Positions 10,415 to 18,865 of a stretch of DNA of 54,483 nt are shown here, one piece after another; position 1 is the first letter of the stretch, and the number at the start of each line of letters is the position of its first letter. This stretch comes from Herminiimonas sp. CN (GTDB lineage: Bacteria; Pseudomonadota; Gammaproteobacteria; Burkholderiales; Burkholderiaceae_D), in contig NZ_AVCC01000016.1 of assembly GCF_000622895.1 (NCBI RefSeq), positions 1 through 54,483 on the forward strand, given 5' to 3'. Position numbers and translations under genes: made by a program. The notes beneath the pieces are model-generated. The model was not told the DNA's origin and did no database searches. It worked only from the letters and a program-made list of their open reading frames with translations.

Positions 10415-11566
10415 ATGCCTAGTTGGCTTCTTCCCGAACACATTGCTGATGTTTTGCCATCAGAAGCACGCAAACTCGAAGAGTTAAGGCGTTCGCTGCT
10501 TGATAATTTTCGTCTATATGGTTACGAGCTCGTCATGCCGCCTTTATTGGAGTATCTCGAATCTCTTCTGACGGGAACTGGCCAGGCGATGAATTTGCGC
10601 ACATTTAAGTTGGTCGATCAGTTATCTGGCCGAACAATGGGGCTGCGTGCCGATATGACCACACAGGTTGCACGAATAGATGCGCATTTGTTGAATCGTG
10701 TTTCTGTCACGCGGCTGTGTTATGCAGGAAGCGTCTTGCATACCCGCCCCTCTGGCTTGCATGCCACGCGTGAACCTCTGCAAATTGGCGCTGAAATATA
10801 CGGGCATGCCGGACTTGAAGCCGATGCTGAAATCCAAAAATTAGTTTTGACATCTCTTAAGCTGGCGGGGATTACGCAAGTACGTCTGGATTTATGTCAT
10901 GCGAACGTATTGCGAGCTCTTTTGAGAAATGATGAACGCGCGACCCAATATGAAGCGGAGCTGTTCGCGCTATTGGAGGCAAAGGATATACCCGGGTTGA
11001 TGTCAATCTCGACAGAATTTTCTGCGGTGACACGAAATGCTTTGTTGGCACTGCCGGCTTTGTATGGAGATATTTCAGTAATTGAGCGTGCGCGTGCCGT
11101 TCTGCCTAACCTGCCGAATATATTGCAAGCGCTGGATGAACTTGATGCGTTAGCGACGCTTGTTGGTGCTGCAAATATTACAATTGATTTGGCGGACTTG
11201 CGTGGGTACCACTATCATAGCGGCGTGATGTTTGCTGCTTATGTTCCAGGGCTGCCGAATGCTGTAGCTAGGGGGGGGCGCTATGATCATGTTGGCGAAG
11301 CGTTCGGAAGAGCGCGGCCTGCCACGGGATTCTCAATGGATTTACGTGAATTGGCGCGGTTGTCGCCGATGGCTAAGCGAAAACAGGCAATCCTTGCACC
11401 TTGGAGCGGTGATTGTTTATTGCAGGAAAAAATTACTGAATTGCGAAAGGCGGGAGAAATTGTCATTCAGAGCTTGCCTGGCCATGAAAACGATCAAGAC
11501 GAATTTGATTGCGATCAGGTGGTTGTATTCGAAAACGGAAACTGGATTCTCAAAAAATTAGGTTAA
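10415..11566 (+). CDS. hisZ: HisZ, ATP phosphoribosyltransferase regulatory subunit
   Basis: 383 residues. HisZ is a catalytically dead paralogue of histidyl-tRNA synthetase that assembles with short-form HisG and confers histidine feedback on the first step of histidine synthesis. Seen: the class II fold start ([24 protein letters not shown]), [15 protein letters not shown] in place of motif 2, and [24 protein letters not shown] as the motif 3 region. The histidine-binding RGxDYY segment of true HisRS is replaced by [12 protein letters not shown], consistent with loss of charging activity. hisG is not in the window, so the organism should carry a short HisG elsewhere. purA follows directly. 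Confidence 0.95.
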   Translation: MPSWLLPEHIADVLPSEARKLEELRRSLLDNFRLYGYELVMPPLLEYLESLLTGTGQAMNLRTFKLVDQLSGRTMGLRADMTTQVARIDAHLLNRVSVTRLCYAGSVLHTRPSGLHATREPLQIGAEIYGHAGLEADAEIQKLVLTSLKLAGITQVRLDLCHANVLRALLRNDERATQYEAELFALLEAKDIPGLMSISTEFSAVTRNALLALPALYGDISVIERARAVLPNLPNILQALDELDALATLVGAANITIDLADLRGYHYHSGVMFAAYVPGLPNAVARGGRYDHVGEAFGRARPATGFSMDLRELARLSPMAKRKQAILAPWSGDCLLQEKITELRKAGEIVIQSLPGHENDQDEFDCDQVVVFENGNWILKKLG

Positions 11567-12886
<1,320 letters not shown>

Positions 12887-12890
12887 GTAA

Positions 12891-12917
12891 AAGACCACGT
12901 TCGTAGAACGTGGTCTT
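12891..12917. terminator. Perfect hairpin after purA, probable terminator
   Basis: A perfect 12-bp inverted repeat (12891-12902 with 12906-12917) around the 3-base loop GTA, starting 4 bases after the purA stop. On the plus strand only a weak tail follows (GCCTATAG); on the minus strand the stem is followed by TTACTTATTT. It probably ends the hisZ-purA transcript and could work in both directions. It also marks the edge between the conserved block and the accessory region. Confidence 0.6.
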
Positions 12918-12954
12918 GCCTATAGACGTTGCCCAGTTCGGTTAACATTCAGGC

Positions 12955-13156
12955 ATGGATTTGCTCACCGAACTGACCCTCGCCCAACGCGATCCCACCG
13001 TGATCGGGCAGGTGCGGGCTTTGCTCGATCAAGCCGAGAAATCCAAACAATTGCTGGCGCAAAGCGCTGCCAAGCTTGCAAAGGACTTCAAGATTGCGGT
13101 GCTGACGCTGGAACTGGCACACTACCGCAGTGTGCCGCTTTGGCAGTTTCTTGTGA
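12955..13156 (+). pseudogene. Truncated IS66-family transposase (TnpC N-terminus)
   Basis: The first 60 or so residues (MDLLTELTLAQRDP, VRALLDQAEKS, KDFKIAVLTLELAHYRSV) match what I know of the N-terminal leader and helical region of IS66-type TnpC transposases, which run ...KIxxLTxELAxxRRxRFGxxSE. Just at the RFG motif the frame is broken: dropping one C near 13135 restores RFGS in the next frame, after which the similarity stops at TGA 13154-13156. The original frame continues to 13341 only as antisense of the AraC gene. No IS66 zinc-finger, DDE domain, tnpA or tnpB is present. Interpreted as a degraded insertion-sequence remnant; family recognition is by eye. Confidence 0.6.
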
Positions 13157-13209
13157 TCATATTTTCAAGTACAGACCCAATAAATTTTTTGCGTTATGAA
13201 TCTGCGTGC

Positions 13210-14103
13210 CTACCATTCGAGGCGAGTTTGTCGTCGGTTCAGCTCACGGTAACGGGAAGGCGTGATGCCCAGCGCTGCGCGAAAACGGTTGCTGAAATGG
13301 CTGGGCGAACTATAGCCGCAGGCCATCGCCACCTCGGTTAGCGACAATCGCTCCTGTACCAGCAACTGGCGTGCCTTGGATAGTCGGCGTGTTTGCAACC
13401 AGACATGCGGCGGCATCCCGAATGAGATGCGAAACATGTGCGCAAAATGGGTTTCCGACAGTGCCGCTTCGGCGGCCATCGCACCTAGCGTGAGCGGCTG
13501 GTCGATACGGTTATCAAGCCATTCGATCATACGTCGGCGTAGCGCTGCCGAGAGCCCACCCTTCAAGCGCGGATATTGGCGCGGCTCCAGTTGGGACTGA
13601 ATCAGTTGTGCCACAGCCTGATGCGCCAGCGCGTTACCTTGCAGGCGCTGGCCCGGATCGCTCCAGTCCAGTCGGGGCAGCGCATGGCACAGTCTGGCCA
13701 GTTGAGGATTATCAAAAAAAGTTTGTTGCGGCAGACACATTTCTCGAGGTTCGCGATCCAGCAGGGTCAGAGTTTGGCTGGCGAACTGTTCCGGCGAAAA
13801 ATACAAGTGCAAAAAACGCAGATGACCATTGACTACCCAGTCGGTCTCTTGCCGGTCCGGTAATACACACAGTCGCCCTGGTGCGCCGCGCTGTTCCGGC
13901 CTGCCGCGCAGGAAAGTGTCATAGCCGCCATCCAGATAGCAAGACAGCGTGTGATGTCCCTGCGGCGCATAACTGACCGCATCCAGCTGATTGCGCCAGA
14001 TCGCCAGCGCCATGCCGTCGCCCAGCGTGACCGCACCTTCCAGTTGCGCGCTGGAATGGCTAAGCCGGTTGAATACATGGAGGCGGTTGAGCGCGTCGTT
14101 CAT
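13210..14103 (-). CDS. AraC-family transcriptional regulator
   Basis: 297 residues from the ATG at 14103; the frame extends upstream but MNDALNRLHVFNRLSHSSAQLE looks like a natural start. Seen: an N-terminal cupin-like effector domain (about residues 30-170), then two helix-turn-helix motifs at the C-terminus (LTLGAMAAEAALSETHFAHMFRISFG and LSLTEVAMACGYSSPSHFSNRFRAALGITP), the classic AraC/XylS signature. The ligand is unknown. It is divergent from the EamA transporter at 14237, so it probably controls that exporter and itself from the shared 133-bp gap. Its 3' end abuts the IS66 remnant. Confidence 0.92.
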   Translation of the reverse strand: MNDALNRLHVFNRLSHSSAQLEGAVTLGDGMALAIWRNQLDAVSYAPQGHHTLSCYLDGGYDTFLRGRPEQRGAPGRLCVLPDRQETDWVVNGHLRFLHLYFSPEQFASQTLTLLDREPREMCLPQQTFFDNPQLARLCHALPRLDWSDPGQRLQGNALAHQAVAQLIQSQLEPRQYPRLKGGLSAALRRRMIEWLDNRIDQPLTLGAMAAEAALSETHFAHMFRISFGMPPHVWLQTRRLSKARQLLVQERLSLTEVAMACGYSSPSHFSNRFRAALGITPSRYRELNRRQTRLEW

Positions 14104-14236
14104 CTTCACATGATAGCGGTGGCCGGACGCGTCGGTATACCTAAGCGTAAAGCAAGCGCAAAAAAACGCAAGAGCGTGCAAGACATACTGCTGCCGTGGC
14201 CCGATACTCGGGCATAACTTAACCGGAGCACGCATT

Positions 14237-15154
14237 GTGAATACCTCTCTATATTTTCTGGTGGTGGTGATCTGGGGCACGACCTGGATCGCGATCAAGA
14301 TGCAGCTGGGCAGCGTCGCGATTCCGCTCTCGATCGCTTACCGTTTCGGGCTGGCGGCGCTGGTGCTGTTCGGCTTGCTGGCTGCGACCGGGCGCTTGAA
14401 ACGCCCTCCGGCCGGGGCCGGTAAGCTGCTGCTGGCGCAGGGCGTGACCCTGTTCTGCGTGAATTTTCTGTGTTTTTACTATGCCAGCCAATGGATTGCG
14501 AGCGGGCTGGTGGCGGTGGTGTTTTCCAGCGCGCCGTTGTGGAATGCGCTCAACGGCCGCTTGTTCCTGGGGCGCAAGATCACTCCGCAAGTGATGGGCG
14601 GCGCGGCGCTGGGGATGAGCGGCATCCTGGCGCTGTTCTGGCCCGAGATGCGCCATCACACTGCCAGCGCCCATACCTGGCTGGGTCTGGGTCTGGCGCT
14701 GCTCGGCACCCTGAGCTTTTCCGCCGGCAACCTGCTGTCGAGCGCGCTGCAGGCACGCGGCCTGACGCCGCTGTCGACCAATGCCTGGGCGATGCTGGTC
14801 GGCACCGCGATCCTGCTAGCCGGGGTGGCGGTCAGCGGCACGCCGTTGTCCATGGATTGGAGACCGACCTATCTGGGCGCCTTGCTGTATCTGGCGATTC
14901 CCGGTTCGGTGGTGGGCTTTACCGCCTACCTGATGCTGGTCGGGCGCATTGGCCCCGACCGCGCCGCGTACTCGACGGTACTGTTCCCGGTGGTGTCGCT
15001 GAACATATCGGCCTGGCTGGAAGGCTATCACTGGACCGCCGTCGGGCTGGGCGGCTTGCTGCTGGTTATAGCCGGAAATGTGCTGGTATTTTGCCAGCCG
15101 CGTCTGGCTCCGGCATTGCCGGTGCCGGTTCGGGCCGAAGGCAGCGGCGGCTAG
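14237..15154 (+). CDS. EamA/DMT-superfamily transporter, probable metabolite exporter
   Basis: 305 residues, GTG start with GGAG 9 bases upstream. About ten hydrophobic segments in two EamA halves of five each, e.g. LYFLVVVIWGTTWIAIK and LGLGLALLGTLSFSAGNLLSS. The WGTTWIAIK start and PLWNALNGRLFLGRK are typical of drug/metabolite transporters, many of which export amino acids or their derivatives. The substrate cannot be told from the sequence. Divergent from the AraC regulator, which likely regulates it. GC-rich codon use, clearly different from purA and the genes before it. Confidence 0.9.
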   Translation: MNTSLYFLVVVIWGTTWIAIKMQLGSVAIPLSIAYRFGLAALVLFGLLAATGRLKRPPAGAGKLLLAQGVTLFCVNFLCFYYASQWIASGLVAVVFSSAPLWNALNGRLFLGRKITPQVMGGAALGMSGILALFWPEMRHHTASAHTWLGLGLALLGTLSFSAGNLLSSALQARGLTPLSTNAWAMLVGTAILLAGVAVSGTPLSMDWRPTYLGALLYLAIPGSVVGFTAYLMLVGRIGPDRAAYSTVLFPVVSLNISAWLEGYHWTAVGLGGLLLVIAGNVLVFCQPRLAPALPVPVRAEGSGG

Positions 15155-15318
15155 GAGTCTGCGCGGCAGAAGCGCAATCCTGTCATTCAATGACCGATGG
15201 TACGCACATCCTTGATTGGTAATCGGCATGTTTCTGGTGTCTGCCTGCGATTGGATATCGGGCAGAGAAAATTTTTCTGGTGCATTCATCATGATCCTTC
15301 CTGCGCTGCCGGCAGGTA

Positions 15319-15393
15319 TTCAATTTGCATTAAAACCGGCAACCGCGCTGTCTACTGCTATGCGTTCAGTTCCCGCTTTCCATGCAAATTGAA
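15319..15393. repeat. 12-bp inverted repeat separated by 51 bases
   Basis: TTCAATTTGCAT at 15319-15330 and its exact complement ATGCAAATTGAA at 15382-15393. It lies in the 262-base gap between the converging EamA gene and the exported-protein gene. The remainder of the gap shows no gene or T-tailed terminator. The spacing is too long for a typical intrinsic terminator; it could be a remnant of a small mobile or repeated element. Function unknown. Confidence 0.6.
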
Positions 15394-15416
15394 ACCGCCT
15401 TCCGTACCTTACCGGG

Positions 15417-16073
15417 TTACTGGAATTTGGCGGGAAACTGCTTGGCCAACGCGCCTGTCAGAGCATCGGCGATTACATACATGTGATTCTTCATCGCTTC
15501 CCAGGTTTTTGCTTCCTCTGCATATTGCTTATTGTGCCATTGCTGGATCTCCAGCACATGATGGCCGACGTGCGCCAGCAGCAGGCTGCGCAGGGTGTCG
15601 AGCGGCAGATACGGATTGGCTCCGCTTAGAAATATGGCGATTTCGCCGGCGTTGTCGGTCAGCGCTTTCATTGCAAGCTCCTGCTTGGGCTTGCTGTCGG
15701 CGAGCGCAGCTTCCAGGTATTGCTTGACCGCGCCATAATGGCCGGCCAGTAAGCTGAACAATTTTTCGGATGCCGGCTTGCCATAAAACGGCTCGATCGC
15801 CGCGGCTATCTGCTTGGCATTGGCGACCACTTCGTTTTCTGCGGCACTGGCTTCGGCAGCGTTTCCGACACTGGTTGCCAGCACCACGTTTCTGACCCAA
15901 AACACATGCCCAACCCACAGGTCGCGCAGCGCCGCACCGGTTTGCTCTGTCTTGGTGGAGGTCGCGCCGTTTTTGGCATCCTTGTATTGATGCTGCGCTT
16001 GTGCCTGCATACCGGTGCTTAAGAGGGCGACAGCGGCGATGGAAGCCAGCATATTGCGTTTCGATAGGTTCAT
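15417..16073 (-). CDS. Exported His-rich helical protein of unknown function
   Basis: 218 residues from ATG 16073, supported by GGAG 7 bases upstream. Signal peptide (NMLASIAAVALLSTGMQAQA) with likely cleavage near residue 26, so periplasmic or secreted. The mature part looks all-helical, with Trp/His positions spread over successive helices: W53-H56-W59-R61, N80, PFYG 95-98, H112, N141, NP 153-154, H168/H171/H172, H197. I recall this pattern from a widely distributed uncharacterised family. A metal- or haem-binding helical bundle is possible but is inference only. Divergent from the SufR-like regulator, with a palindrome between them. Confidence 0.8.
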   Translation of the reverse strand: MNLSKRNMLASIAAVALLSTGMQAQAQHQYKDAKNGATSTKTEQTGAALRDLWVGHVFWVRNVVLATSVGNAAEASAAENEVVANAKQIAAAIEPFYGKPASEKLFSLLAGHYGAVKQYLEAALADSKPKQELAMKALTDNAGEIAIFLSGANPYLPLDTLRSLLLAHVGHHVLEIQQWHNKQYAEEAKTWEAMKNHMYVIADALTGALAKQFPAKFQ

Positions 16074-16131
16074 AACGGTCTCCAAAAATGTCTTAGTGTT
16101 TAACTAGAATAAATCACAATAGTGAGTTTGT

Positions 16132-16154
16132 ACAGTTTTTTATGTTTAAACTGT
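16132..16154. promoter_or_regulatory. Palindrome between divergent genes, candidate operator
   Basis: ACAGTTT (16132-16138), 9-base spacer, AAACTGT (16148-16154): a perfect 7-9-7 inverted repeat in the 161-base AT-rich gap between the exported-protein gene and the HTH regulator. A TACAAT hexamer at 16175-16180 could be the -10 of the regulator promoter, which would put the palindrome on its -35 region. The size fits a dimeric winged-helix regulator. Binding by the neighbouring regulator is inferred from position. Confidence 0.45.
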
Positions 16155-16234
16155 TTTTCCTATTTTTAGTGGTATACAATGTGTTCTGAAGCAGGGTGGC
16201 CAGAGAACCGCTTGCAGAAATTGAAGGAGAGTAG

Positions 16235-16873
16235 ATGCTTGAAACATTGGGAATTAGGCAAAAGGAATTGCTGAAGTTATTGCTTAAGAAAAAAGCAGGC
16301 ATGACGGCGGATGAGCTGTCAGAGCAACTGGCAATCACGCGCAATGCGGTGCGGCAACATCTGGCCGCATTGGAAAACGATCGGTTGGTCAGAAAAAGCG
16401 CAACCCGTCCGTCGGGCGGGCGGCCGCAACAACTCTACGCGCTCACCGATAAGGGACATGAACTCTTTCCGCGCCATTACTCGTGGCTGGCGCAGTTGCT
16501 GCTTGAATCGATGCAGGACGAGGCCGGTGCGGATGCCGTTGGCGAGCGCTTGAGCATTCTCGGCGAACGGGTTGCCGCACAATTGCGCAGCCAGCATCCT
16601 GCATTGCAGCAACCGCAAGAGGCGGTGCAGGAGCTCGCCGCCATCATGGAACAGATGGGTTATGCTGCGTGCGGCACAGTGGATGCCAGCAATACCCCGG
16701 TGATCGAGGCGGATAACTGCGTTTTTCACAATCTCGCGATGCAAAACCCGGACGTCTGCAAATTCGATCTTGCACTACTATCGTCTTTCACCGGTAGTAC
16801 GGTCGAGCACCATGAATGCATGGCCAAGGGCGGGAACGTCTGCCGCTTCAAGTTTCATCCAAAAAAGGGTTGA
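16235..16873 (+). CDS. SufR-like winged-helix regulator with C-terminal cysteines
   Basis: 212 residues, GGAG ribosome site before the ATG. Seen: an N-terminal winged helix (MTADELSEQLAITRNAVRQHLAALENDRLVRK, with the wing SGGRPQQLYALTDKG), a helical linker with a predicted dimerisation region (about 80-140), and a C-terminal domain with Cys146, Cys162, Cys175, Cys195 and Cys203. C162-x12-C175 resembles the first spacing recalled for SufR-type Fe-S regulators; the later spacings differ. This suggests an iron-sulfur or redox sensor of the COG2345 type. No suf or isc genes are nearby, so the likely target is the divergent exported protein and itself. Confidence 0.8.
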   Translation: MLETLGIRQKELLKLLLKKKAGMTADELSEQLAITRNAVRQHLAALENDRLVRKSATRPSGGRPQQLYALTDKGHELFPRHYSWLAQLLLESMQDEAGADAVGERLSILGERVAAQLRSQHPALQQPQEAVQELAAIMEQMGYAACGTVDASNTPVIEADNCVFHNLAMQNPDVCKFDLALLSSFTGSTVEHHECMAKGGNVCRFKFHPKKG

Positions 16874-16969
16874 ACTGAGCAGAACAGATGAGGTTCTTAA
16901 AGGTATTTTTCGCATATGAATTGATGTCATGCACTTGCCCGCAAAAGACACAAAAAAAGCACGAACCGG

Positions 16970-16994
16970 CTCACCTCATCACCCGGTGAGTTTT
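16970..16994 (+). terminator. Possible terminator of the SufR-like gene
   Basis: CTCACC (16970-16975) and GGTGAG (16985-16990) form a 6-bp stem with a 9-base loop, followed by TTTTGTG. It lies about 100 bases after the regulator stop. The stem is short and the T tract only four bases, so the call is tentative. Confidence 0.35.
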
Positions 16995-17419
16995 GTGCAA
17001 GTATGGGGTATTGTAATTTTTATCGTATTTTCCGCATATATTCATTGCGCATACTAAATATACTCAAGCCATAAATTAATTTTATCAGGGCTCTCCTTTG
17101 CTCAGTAAAACTGCACTGGCGCCGCTCGACATTCTATTTTTTGCGCTTTTCGTGGATATTGTTCCCTTCCATAATGAACATGCGTAATATCAGATCGGAA
17201 TAAGTTTTGGATGTTTTGCCCCAGTGAGTAGTGACTGCGAGGATATCGTTGCTGTCGCGATGTGGATGGATGGCTTCGGGCGGGATTGCGTCTTACACTA
17301 TGTCTGTACGCATCGATATCGAACCGAACGGGGCGGTAATCGGTATTTCGTTCAAACCGGCGGCAAACCTTTTTGAGGCAGAGTGACCGATCCGGTCAGT
17401 TCACAATTTTACGTATCTG

Positions 17420-17448
17420 CACGGCGCAAGGCCCGGCTTTGTGCCGTG
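17420..17448. promoter_or_regulatory. Long hairpin upstream of rnk
   Basis: Two 14-base arms (17420-17433 and 17435-17448) are complementary apart from G-T wobbles, giving roughly a 12-bp stem with a tight GC-rich loop. It ends 75 bases before the rnk start and is followed by TATTTGCG rather than a T run. It could be an RNA structure in the rnk leader or a terminator for upstream transcription. Confidence 0.4.
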
Positions 17449-17523
17449 TATTTGCGTTGACGCCAGGTTACATGGCCTTAGCGACCCTGAACGACGCTAT
17501 TTAATTGATAAAAGAGGAAAACC

Positions 17524-17937
17524 ATGAGCACACAACCCAATATAATTTTGTCATCGCAAGATCTGGATCGGCTGGAGACTTTGCTCGCTGCATTGCCGAT
17601 GAATGCTTTTCCCGGCAAGGCCGCGTTGCAGGCCGAACTGGACCGCGCCGAGGTGGTGGAGCCGCAACAAATACCGCCCACGGTAGTGACGATGAACTCC
17701 ACCGTGCGTTTCGCCATTGAGCCGTCGGAAGATGAGTTTTGCCTGACGCTGGTCTACCCGAAGGATATCGACGGCGCTGCCGACCGGATTTCGATACTGG
17801 CCCCAATCGGCAGCGCCCTGCTGGGACTTGCCACCGGCGACCATATCGAATGGACCAAGCCGGGCGGCGGCGTTTTGAAGGTGCGCATTGTGGAAATCGT
17901 CTATCAGCCGGAACGCGCCGGGGAGTTCCATCGCTAG
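17524..17937 (+). CDS. rnk: Rnk, regulator of nucleoside diphosphate kinase
   Basis: 137 residues; AGAGGAAAA just upstream of the ATG is a strong ribosome site. Rnk is a small GreA-like protein that binds RNA polymerase; in E. coli and Pseudomonas it affects nucleoside diphosphate kinase levels. Seen: an N-terminal helical part (IILSSQDLDRLETLLAALP) shorter than the GreA coiled coil, then the GreA/GreB-type C-terminal FKBP-like domain with ISILAPIGSALLGLATGDHIEW, a hallmark of the family. It stands alone, with a hairpin leader and a hairpin after the stop. Confidence 0.92.
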   Translation: MSTQPNIILSSQDLDRLETLLAALPMNAFPGKAALQAELDRAEVVEPQQIPPTVVTMNSTVRFAIEPSEDEFCLTLVYPKDIDGAADRISILAPIGSALLGLATGDHIEWTKPGGGVLKVRIVEIVYQPERAGEFHR

Positions 17938-17959
17938 CAATCGCGCAGGCCATTGCCTC

Positions 17960-17993
17960 CGGTCGGCCGGTAAATATCCATATCGGCCGACCG
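17960..17993. terminator. Hairpin after rnk, probable terminator
   Basis: A 10-bp perfect stem (17960-17969 with 17984-17993; core GGTCGGCCG/CGGCCGACC) with a 14-base AT-rich loop, 22 bases after the rnk stop. No T tract follows, so it may act with Rho or only protect the 3' end. Confidence 0.5.
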
Positions 17994-18071
17994 CTATTCA
18001 ATATTGCTGCACATCAAAAGTAATCTTGATTCATATCATTTTTTTATTTGTTGCGTGTAGTATGTGAGCTT

Positions 18072-18860
18072 ATGAAAGCGTACTTTCGCTCCTTGCTGCT
18101 TGCGTTGCTGTTCTGCTCGATACATGCCGCGCAAGCGGCGGGCGGGCCCGATTGCACGCGGCTGTTGACGCTCGCCTTGCACGATCACGGTTTGTTGTAT
18201 TCGTCGCAGACCGATGCCGGAATCGACAAGGATTTCGCGGATGAATTGATGCGCCGCAGCGGCTGCACGATTACCGTCACCGTCATGCCGCGCGCCAGAA
18301 TCTGGCAATTGATCGAGTCGGGGGCGCTGGATTTCAGCCTGTCGGGGATCACGAACGAGGGGCGCGATACCTTTGCCGGTTTTGCCTGGTATTTTTCCAA
18401 CAAGTATTATTTGCTGGTGCGCAAGGATGCCAGGGTGCAGCAACTGGATGATTTTGAAAACAATCCGAAACTGATGTTGGGCGTCATCCGCAGCTTCCGT
18501 TACAGCGAGAACGCGAACCGCCTGGTGGACAATCTCAAATTGGAACGGCGCGTCGATTATGCTGCGCGCTTGGAACCGCTGTATCAGATTCTGGCGCTCA
18601 ACCGTATCCAGGGAATGATTATCGAGCCTTTCGATTATCCGCAGGTGGAGAGCGGTTCGATCAGATCGCTGACGACCATTATCGATCTCAATGACGCCGC
18701 CATGCCGCATGGCCTGATCATGTCCAAGAAGACCATTTCGCCTGCGGAGCAGGAAAAATGGCGGACGCTGGTCAATCGGATGCGCGCCGATGGCACTGTG
18801 CTGCGTATTTTTGAAAAATACTTCAATCCTGACCTTGCCAGGTCGCTGGTTACTTTCTAA
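18072..18860 (+). CDS. Periplasmic solute-binding protein, family 3
   Basis: 262 residues from ATG 18072, which gives a clean signal peptide (MKAYFRSLLLALLFCSIHAAQA). The mature protein has the SBP_bac_3 fold: IDKDFADELMRRSG, RARIWQLIESGALDFSLSGIT, FSNKYYLLVRKDA, ending in MRADGTVLRIFEKYF. Such proteins bind polar amino acids or similar small ligands. There is no transporter beside it; instead the stop is 5 bases before a CHASE-GGDEF gene, so it more probably acts as a sensor subunit than in uptake. The ligand is unknown; the typical ligand Arg/Asp positions could not be assigned with confidence. Confidence 0.85.
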   Translation: MKAYFRSLLLALLFCSIHAAQAAGGPDCTRLLTLALHDHGLLYSSQTDAGIDKDFADELMRRSGCTITVTVMPRARIWQLIESGALDFSLSGITNEGRDTFAGFAWYFSNKYYLLVRKDARVQQLDDFENNPKLMLGVIRSFRYSENANRLVDNLKLERRVDYAARLEPLYQILALNRIQGMIIEPFDYPQVESGSIRSLTTIIDLNDAAMPHGLIMSKKTISPAEQEKWRTLVNRMRADGTVLRIFEKYFNPDLARSLVTF

Positions 18861-18865
18861 CAAAC

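Larger units (their letters stand above)
16874..17523. other. 650-base gap, no confident gene
   Basis: Long intergenic stretch between the SufR-like gene and rnk. It holds two hairpins (listed separately), an AT-rich part around 17009-17063 resembling other gaps in this window, and a short open frame 17300-17386 of 28 codons (RIDIEPNGAVIGISF) that may be the decayed end of a gene; a DUF2283-like tail is only a guess. No tRNA fold or longer coding frame was seen on either strand. The rnk promoter should lie in its last 100 bases. Confidence 0.5.

Noticed and set aside
13157-13341. Continuation of the IS66-like frame
   Set aside because: After about 13150 the frame is antisense to the AraC gene and has no transposase similarity.
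15197-15727. 176-codon plus-strand frame across the EamA/exported-protein gap
   Set aside because: More than half is antisense to the exported protein gene; no start signal or domain.
17300-17386. 28-codon frame in the gap before rnk
   Set aside because: Resemblance to a DUF2283 tail is only suggestive, there is no ribosome site, and upstream frames do not extend it; mentioned in the gap entry only.
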